Shown piece after piece: positions 58,728 through 64,000 of a stretch of 64,000 nucleotides of DNA (positions within the stretch are counted from its first letter, which is position 1; each line of letters starts with the position of its first letter). Source of the stretch: Prorocentrum cordatum (taxonomy: Eukaryota > Sar > Dinophyceae > Prorocentrales > Prorocentraceae); contig CAUYUJ010001459.1 in NCBI GenBank assembly GCA_963575745.1, positions 305,249-369,248 of the forward strand, in the 5' to 3' direction. Under the pieces are notes generated by a model that saw nothing but the letters and a program-made list of their open reading frames with translations, was not told the origin of the DNA and did no database searches. The position numbers and the translations under genes were made by a program.

Positions 58728-59020
58728 AAACTATTTGTGGGCATATTGTAAGCCACGCTGCTGCGAAAGGTCCCGTTCAGGAGTGTAACCTTCACTTTCC
58801 CATTGTTGCAGCATTAGTCCAAGCTCCGGGGCCCCTTCCGAGTCGTTGACGCAGTTGTTGGAATGTTGATTTTTCCAAGTGTTCGGATGCATAATCGTGA
58901 GAAGCGTCTGGAGGCTTCGTTCTCTCCATCAGCCAATGCGTCCCAAATTGGGAGGTCCCTCCACCCGCTAGCATCGCACATCTGTCAGGCCCAATCCGCC
59001 GCAACCATGTAATCTGGACG

Positions 59021-60474
59021 TCAGCCATGTCCAGGTGCATTGAAATAATAATGTACAATATCGCGCCCAATCGTCGGAAATTCTGGGGCGAGACCTGGCA
59101 ACGAGTCCGCCCAGCTCGCCCAAAGTGCTGCTGGAGGGAGTCGTCCAGAATCTCGGTCTCCGGGCCCCCCAAGGCTGAAGGGGAGTTTGGCTTGGGCAGC
59201 CCACGTTTGGTACGATGCTCCATGGACCTTGGTGTCCCAGTTTTCTGGTCCAGCGATGCCAAACATTCTCCAGAAGGTGTCGAAAACGCTCTTGTCGTGT
59301 GCTCGAGCGGCTGCCTGGGCAAGGTTTGGTGGGGTGGTGCGAAGTAGGTAATCGAGTCGTGGGACGGCACAAAAGTACAGCATCAACCAAGCAGTTTGTA
59401 GGGAAGGGAGCTGAGGTAGAAGGTTGAGCCGATTCGCCTTACCTTCTACTTGTGTGGTACCGAATGCTGTAACATGCTCGTACGTCCCAAACTGCGTCCC
59501 CAAGATGAGGAAGTCCAGCTGTTCCACTGGTTTGTCGTGAACCCACGCGTTAGGGACAATAGCAATGTGGCCTAGTGGTGCGGCGTTGCGGTGTTTGCTG
59601 CACGCAATGAGTTCACCCGTGTCCACAAGGATCTGGCACATATTCAGTAGCGTTGTTCTGACTGTGACGTAGATCTGAGCGGTGTCGGCGGGGTGGGAGA
59701 CGACATAGATGTCGTCGAGGTATGTTATGAGCTCCGCTCCTGGTGGGAACGTTGTTCTGACGGGCGCCCCTCCTCCTCCTCCTCCTCCTCCTCCTCCTTG
59801 GCGCCAGACCTGATTTGAGTGCCAAGCACAAGAGTGCTGGCATCAAAGCGTCGCCTTCTTCCCCGCCAACCCCTGGCTGGACTGTGCGGTGTTCTCTTTT
59901 TTGTCCTTCCACAAGAATTGTGATTGCACCGTGTACCATAGCGACACAAATGGTACAAAAGTACAAGACCGTGCACCGCCACATTCTGTAGTTCTTCGAG
60001 CATGCGGGCACGGCCTCACGTAGTCAAAAGCCCCCACCCTGTCAATACTAAGAACAACTTTGTCAAGATCAAAATCCGTGAAATATCGTACCATGTGTAT
60101 GGCTGCATCTGTGCCGCACCGGTTTTGGATACCGAACTTGTTAGACCACACAACGTTACGTAATGGTTCTTGGTATTGTCCCCGCTGGAAATGCCTCTCA
60201 CCCATGAGTTCGGCTCGAGCGCGGCCGTAAGAGACGATACCAAGAGAGCATCTTGAACACATTCCGGAATCTTAGCTGCAGCGAGATGTTGTGCCGCATC
60301 GAAAAGGGCACCAGCAGAACGTCGTCTTCCAAATATGCCTTGCAATCTTCGTACCGACATCCCGTCGCGATTGCCGCAATACCGTCGCAAATATGTTCCT
60401 GTCCAACTCCACTGGTTACTGTTGCGGCGTAAGTAAGGAGGGGTCGTAGTTCTGGGTGGGCCAATTCGTTGCAC
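59021..60474 (-). pseudogene. Reverse transcriptase region of copy B
   Basis: Several frames are needed. About 60474-60200 covers the N-terminal part (YEDCKAYLEDDVLLV). About 60190-60005 has FGIQNRCGTDAAIHMVRYF and SIDRVGAFDYV. 59890-59800 has GEEGDALMPALLCLALKSGL, then an Arg run made by the microsatellite. 59641-59021 reads FLILGTQFGTYEHV and TAWLMLYFCAVPRLDYLLR, parallel to copy A. The motif C Asp pair falls in the disrupted segment. Confidence 0.8.
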
Positions 60475-60626
60475 CTGGCGTCCGTACCTGGCGCAATCCC
60501 TCGTGAGGTGAAGCGTCTGGAAGTATGACTAAATTCTCCTTGTTTGATCAGGGCCTTGGTTTGATCTATGTTTTTCTTCGTGTCTTCTTCGCCAGTGGTG
60601 GTGTGGTGTTTCTCCTTGGACCAGGA

Positions 60627-60825
60627 AGGAGGAAGAGGAGGAGGAGGAGGAAGAGGAGGAGGATGAGGAGGATGAGGAGGAAGATGAGGAGGAGGATGAG
60701 GAGGAGGATGAGGAGGATGAGGAGGAGGAGGATGAGGAGGAGGATGAGGAGGAGGAGAATGAGGATGAGGATGAGGATGAGGATGAGGATGAGGAGAAGG
60801 AGGAGGAGGAGAAGGAGGAGGAGGT
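60627..60825 (+). repeat. (AGG)n/(GATGAG)n purine tract
   Basis: AGG passing into GATGAGGAG and GAGGAT units. Confidence 0.92.
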
Positions 60826-61119
60826 ATTCACAATTGCGGTACTCACGACTGCACATGGCTGGGCGCTTCGCCCGGATGCTCCCTTCTTTGGTCAGTGCCG
60901 CGGCGCCGGCAACTCGGGTCCCGAGAACGGCGGGCGCGCGACGGGCAGGGACGGTGGGCCGGCGTGCTGTGACGCCAGCTGGGGGAGCCCGAAAGACAGC
61001 AGGAGCGAAGAGGAGGGATCGCGGGGCGTGTTTTGAGTTGGACATTGGCTTGTTTTGTTGTGTGGTTGTGGTTGGACCCTGTCGTGTCGCTGCGCGCGTG
61101 ATCGCGACGCCAGAATGTT

Positions 61120-61156
<37 letters not shown>

Positions 61157-61254
61157 GTGTGTCCTCCCCAATTAGTGCTTTGCGCGGCCCACCTAGCTCT
61201 TAACCGGAAGAGGCTCGCTCTCGACCCGCAGACCAAAAAAGTGTGTCCGTCTGT
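60826..61254 (+). other. Spacer with a weak coding candidate and (GT)n
   Basis: An ATG at 60857 opens a plus-strand frame starting MAGRFARMLPSLVSAAAPAT, Arg/Ala-rich and like an organelle-targeting N terminus, but it runs into (GT)n at 61117-61155 without a recognisable domain. It could be a first exon or chance. Confidence 0.3.
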
Positions 61255-61302
61255 CCGTACCCCCCTGGCTCAAGCCTTGGCTCAAGGCCGCTTTGGCTCG
61301 AG
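61255..61302 (+). other. Second set of tandem spliced-leader relics (three)
   Basis: CCGTACCCCCCTGGCTCAAG (61255-61274) aligns to nearly the whole leader: the CCGTA start and TGGCTCAAG end are kept, with one gap. It is followed directly by CCTTGGCTCAAG (61275-61286) and GCCGCTTTGGCTCGAG (61287-61302). The arrangement matches 37073-37124 but is more diverged. Confidence 0.82.
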
Positions 61303-61900
61303 GGGGCCTCAGCGGCCGCTGCCGCGGGGCTGGCAGGCGCGCCCGCGCCGCTGGCGCAGGCGGTGCCGCGGGCGCAGCTGGCGCCGCGGTGGCCGCCGGC
61401 CCCGCCGGCAATGCGGGGGCTCCTGGCGCCGTCGGCGCCGACCGCGTAGTGGGCGCCGCCGGCGCTGCCGACCCCGCGGCCGCAACCGCCAGCGCCGCCG
61501 CCGCGGCCTCCACCGCGTGCGCCGCCGCCGCGGCCGCTGGCGCGCGCGCCGCCGCCGCGGCCCCCGCCGCGGCCGCCGCCGCGGCCGTGGCCGTGGCGGC
61601 CTCTGATGCCGCCAGGGCCGCTGGCGCCGCCTGCGCTGTGGGGGCTACGAGCCCCGCCGGTGCCGCGCCGCGGCCGCCGCCGCGCGCGCCGCCGCCGCGG
61701 CCCCCCCTGCGGGCGCCGCCGGCGTGGCCACTGGCGCACGTGCCGCCTCCGCGGCCGCCGTCGCCGCGGCCGCGGCCGCGGCTGCCCCCGCTGGCGCCAA
61801 GGCCGCTGGCGCCGCCCGCGCCGGCGAGGTGCCGATTGTCAGCGACGCCGGGGAGAAGCAAAAGAAGTTGGCAGACGATGTCTCCCTGAGGCTGTTCCTC
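61303..61900 (+). other. Extremely GC-rich, Ala-coding region behind the leader relics
   Basis: After the relics a plus-strand frame is open from 61293 to 61889, dominated by Ala, Gly and Pro, without an ATG near the relics. Other frames and the minus strand are open too, so frame alone proves nothing. Toward the end a different frame (to 61984) reads EVPIVSDAGEKQKKLADDV, which looks more protein-like. It may be a retrocopy of a low-complexity protein gene; no family recognised. Confidence 0.3.
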
Positions 61901-62770
61901 TACGGGGTGGGGAGAGAATCGCGATTTATGATTACAAGGTTCGACTTCGACCGCTTCTACACCGTGTACAGTGGAGTGCCATAATTGCGACCAAACACAA
62001 CCAATTTGGTCCCCAAGCGCGGGATTCTTGCATGGGGGCATCGGAGTTTCGCATGGTGGCCGATGCCCTGAACATTTTGTTCATTCATTACCATGTGGTG
62101 GAGGTCGTGGCTTTTCAGAGCGGGTGCCACTCTTTGAGTGGGGGCCGACGTGTCATGACGTGTGCTTCGTGCGATGCGGTGGATTGTGTACTCCGACGTG
62201 CAGATGGTCACGACTTTCCATTCTTGCCTATCCTTGGGGTGGTCTGGGCAGTACGCGGGCTTCCTGAGCATGCGCTGTGTTGCCGACATCGTGCCACCTC
62301 TTGGCCTCAGCTGGACTCGCTGCTTTCGGCGTGTTGCTGGACTCCCTATGGTGCTCTTGGCTCTCCTCCTCTCCTTCGTGCAGGGCGAGCTGGCTATCAC
62401 GTGGTGGATTGTGCAGGCTGGCTCCTGGTTGCCTGCTGTTGTTCGCTGGCGTACAAAACCGACGGCGTAGTCGAGATGACCCACCGCTTTACCCTCGGCT
62501 TGCTGTGTGCTCATTTCTGCGGTTGGTTCTTCCCGCTGAGCGTGATAACCCAGGGGGGACGTATTCCCACCTATGACTGGGTAAGCTGGTCTGGTCTGGG
62601 GGCTTACTTGTATGCTGGTATCCAGGAGTACTCGGTGCACTGTGGCCAGGCTGCGGGGCGCGCTGTCTTGCTCATTTCGCAGTTGTTTTTTTTCTCTCCT
62701 TGCTCTCCTTCTAATTACTTCCTGTTGTTCCTTGTGTTCTGCATGGGTACGCTTTCTCTCCCACGTCTGA
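61901..62770. other. Unique region, no gene recognised
   Basis: A plus-strand frame (open 61606-62898) crosses it with a Cys/Leu-rich composition, but no family was recognised. It could contain upstream LHC introns or unrelated DNA. Confidence 0.35.
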
Positions 62771-62939
62771 CTACCTACCAGACCACCCCAACCCAACCCG
62801 AAGGCCCGACTTCGACCCGAATTTCGGGTTGGGGGGGGTACGGATCCCATGTGTTTTTTCGATGTTCCCCGACCCCCCCCACTGGAAATCGAGGATAAAT
62901 TTGGGCCTTCGGGTTGGGTTGGGGTGGTTTGGTGGGTGG
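62771..62939. mobile_element. Foldback element 4
   Basis: A perfect 26-bp inverted pair (ACCACCCCAACCCAACCCGA plus AGGCCC at 62782-62807, and its complement at 62903-62928) extends imperfectly outward to about 37 bp. The inner region also pairs loosely (GGGTTGGGGGGGGT against ACCCCCCCC). Both strands therefore encode the same TTPTQPEGP peptide. No coding role. Confidence 0.85.
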
Positions 62940-63185
62940 TGAACGTCGGCTCGGCTCTGCCCCATCGGGCATCGCGGCCTGGGGGCACACGTCGGGGGCG
63001 TGGGGGCGGAACCCGTGGGCCGCCTTCGGGCGCCCTCGGGGCTCGTCCGAGGTGGGCCGAGCCGCCCAGAGGGCACCCGCGGCCCCCCGCCCGCCCTCCT
63101 CTGCTGAGGCACTTCTCCAGGTGGACCAGAAGCCCTTTGAGGGCCACAACTGCCTCCTACAGCATTTTCTTCCAGAATTTAACGG
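62940..63185. other. Short GC-rich spacer
   Basis: Nothing recognised between the two foldback elements. Confidence 0.4.
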
Positions 63186-63331
63186 GCGAAGAACGGTATA
63201 CAATAAAATGTTTCGCCGTCGGGCTGGAAAATTTATACCCTTGCGGTGGCGCCGTAGGGGTAGAAACTTTCCAGCCGCCCAGGGACAGGCGCCCCCGACG
63301 GCGAAAGAGTTTATCTTATACCGTTCTTCGC
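63186..63331. mobile_element. Foldback element 5 (same family as 14721-14885)
   Basis: It starts GCGAAGAACGGTATA and ends TATACCGTTCTTCGC, a perfect terminal inverted repeat. The left arm lacks about 19 bp that the right arm keeps (around GGCGCCTGTCCCTGGGCGG), so the hairpin has an internal bulge. It lies about 80 bp upstream of the first LHC exon, probably in an intron or promoter. Confidence 0.9.
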
Positions 63332-63409
63332 TCGCTGCAGAATGGCGTGACTGGCTGCGCTGGGGGTGACTGGGGGCGCCGCGCGGGCCCTCCTGCTGCG
63401 CCCCCTTAG

Positions 63410-63887
63410 GGATGGAGCTGGGCGTGCAGGACCCGCTTTCCTGGGGCCCCGTCGGCCTCGCTTCGGGTCTGGCGTAAAGGGGGGGACAGCAAAGGGGGGG
63501 TTTGAGAATCAGCTCACGCAGCTGATTTTCCCGGCGCCTCCCGGCGCCGGAGGCGGCTATGTATCGAGGAATGGGCCCCTCGGCGAGGCCGAAACCAGCC
63601 GCATGCAGCAAATTTCGCACCCCCCCCCCTTTCCCAATCCCCCCCTTCCGCCCGGCCCGATCGCTGCAGGCGGTGCTGCTAACGACTTCGCCCACCGGCG
63701 CCTGTTTGAGCTGAAGCACGGCCGCGCGGCCGTTCTGGCGACGACGAGCTGCGCCATCTCGGAGATCGCCGGCATGCCGTCTGGATGCCCGTCGCCGCCC
63801 ACCTGCCGGAAGATCGCGGACACTCCGAGTGACCTCGATGCGATCTCCCAAGTGCCGACATCCAGCCACGCCGGGAACAAGCAGTTC
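63410..63887 (+). CDS. Light-harvesting (chlorophyll a-c binding type) protein, partial, two exons
   Basis: Joining 63410-63466 to 63670-63887 gives one frame. Exon 1 reads MELGVQDPLSWGPVGLASG and exon 2 starts GAANDFAHRRLF, then ELKHGRAAVLAT. This is the order of the LHC block ELGVQ-P-GF-DP-GF, then RRR-ELKHGR-AMLAT at the first transmembrane helix. ELKHGR supplies the chlorophyll-ligand Glu and the Arg of the helix-1 salt bridge. Further on, SEIAG and RKIADTPSDLDAISQVP match the loop usually written LSP-G-KF-D-P-G--AI-KVP. The protein would sit in the thylakoid membrane as antenna. Upstream, CCCCCTTAG before 63410 looks like a splice acceptor; downstream, GTGTGTTGCG at 63888 could be a donor. 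Some usually conserved residues (the MGY after AT, the GYLSPS loop) differ, so a diverged member or early pseudogene is possible. Confidence 0.75.
63467..63669 (+). other. Intron of the light-harvesting gene (203 bp, GT-AG)
   Basis: It begins GTCTGGCGTAAAGG and ends with a pyrimidine-rich stretch and GATCGCTGCAG. Splicing joins a split Gly codon (G|GC). It contains C and G runs and a GCGCC inverted motif near 63532-63550. Confidence 0.65.
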
Positions 63888-64000
63888 GTGTGTTGCGCGT
63901 GTCTGGCACGTTTGCGCGTGCTTGCGTGCTTGCGCGGCGTGGTGCGCGTGCGGGGCTGGTCCGCGCGGCGTTTCGCGTCCTCGGAAAGACATGCCACGTG
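63888..64000 (+). other. Right edge, probably intron
   Basis: GTGC- and GCGTGC-rich DNA following the possible splice donor at 63888. The LHC frame stays technically open to the edge but loses LHC similarity. Confidence 0.4.

Larger units (their letters stand above)
57938..60530 (-). mobile_element. Non-LTR retroelement, copy B (dead, with poly(A) tail)
   Basis: On the minus strand the order is RT, endonuclease, (TCC)n, stop near 58077, 3' UTR with GTTTCACCGCG, and a tail of about 40 A (T run on the plus strand at about 57938-57979). The long tail implies a younger insertion than copy A. RT pieces include SIDRVGAFDYV (about 60040-60010) and VGGEEGDALMPALL. A (CTC)n expansion at 59768-59797 sits inside the RT between motifs B and C. 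The 5' end is approximate. Confidence 0.88.

Overview
The window looks like nuclear DNA of a dinoflagellate; no bacterial-type feature was seen. Four independent signs point there. (1) Two loci carry tandem, degraded copies of the dinoflagellate spliced leader (37073-37124 and 61255-61302), the mark of retroposed trans-spliced mRNAs. (2) A fragment of a chlorophyll-binding light-harvesting (LHC) gene, with an intron, lies at the right edge. (3) There is an intronless actin copy at 15.8-16.9 kb. (4) Non-LTR retroelements of types common in dinoflagellates lie between GC-rich unique DNA and very large amounts of simple and tandem repeat. The genus cannot be told from the sequence.

Layout. 0-4.3 kb: a 160-bp tandem repeat, purine (AGG)n tracts, a broken mariner-like MITE and a candidate structured element. 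4.5-9.6 kb (minus strand): an unrecognised frameshifted gene, then a decayed LINE with EEP endonuclease, reverse transcriptase (RT) and a Cys-His C terminus. 9.7-15.7 kb: simple repeats and three consecutive foldback (hairpin) elements. 15.76-16.87 kb: actin pseudogene. 17-35 kb: almost entirely satellites, minisatellites and microsatellites, with two full MITE copies at 22-23 kb. 35.7 kb: a nested palindrome. 37-40.5 kb: a spliced-leader-marked retrocopy and GC-rich DNA. 40.5-45 kb: hexamer, 73-bp and 90-bp repeat arrays. 45-48.9 kb: AT-rich DNA. 48.9-51.4 kb (plus) and 57.9-60.5 kb (minus): two dead copies of one RT family with a C-terminal restriction-like endonuclease, flanking a 1-kb segmental duplication (52.2 and 54.2 kb). 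61.25 kb: second spliced-leader relic locus. 62.8-63.9 kb: two foldback elements and the LHC exons.

How it fits together. Little here looks like a working gene. The LHC exons are the best candidate for functional coding DNA; they encode part of a plastid antenna protein. The actin copy is broken. The rest records transposition, retroposition and tandem amplification. Most long open frames arise because repeat units are multiples of 3 bp or lack stop codons, and they were not called as genes. No tRNA, rRNA, snRNA or CRISPR array was recognised.
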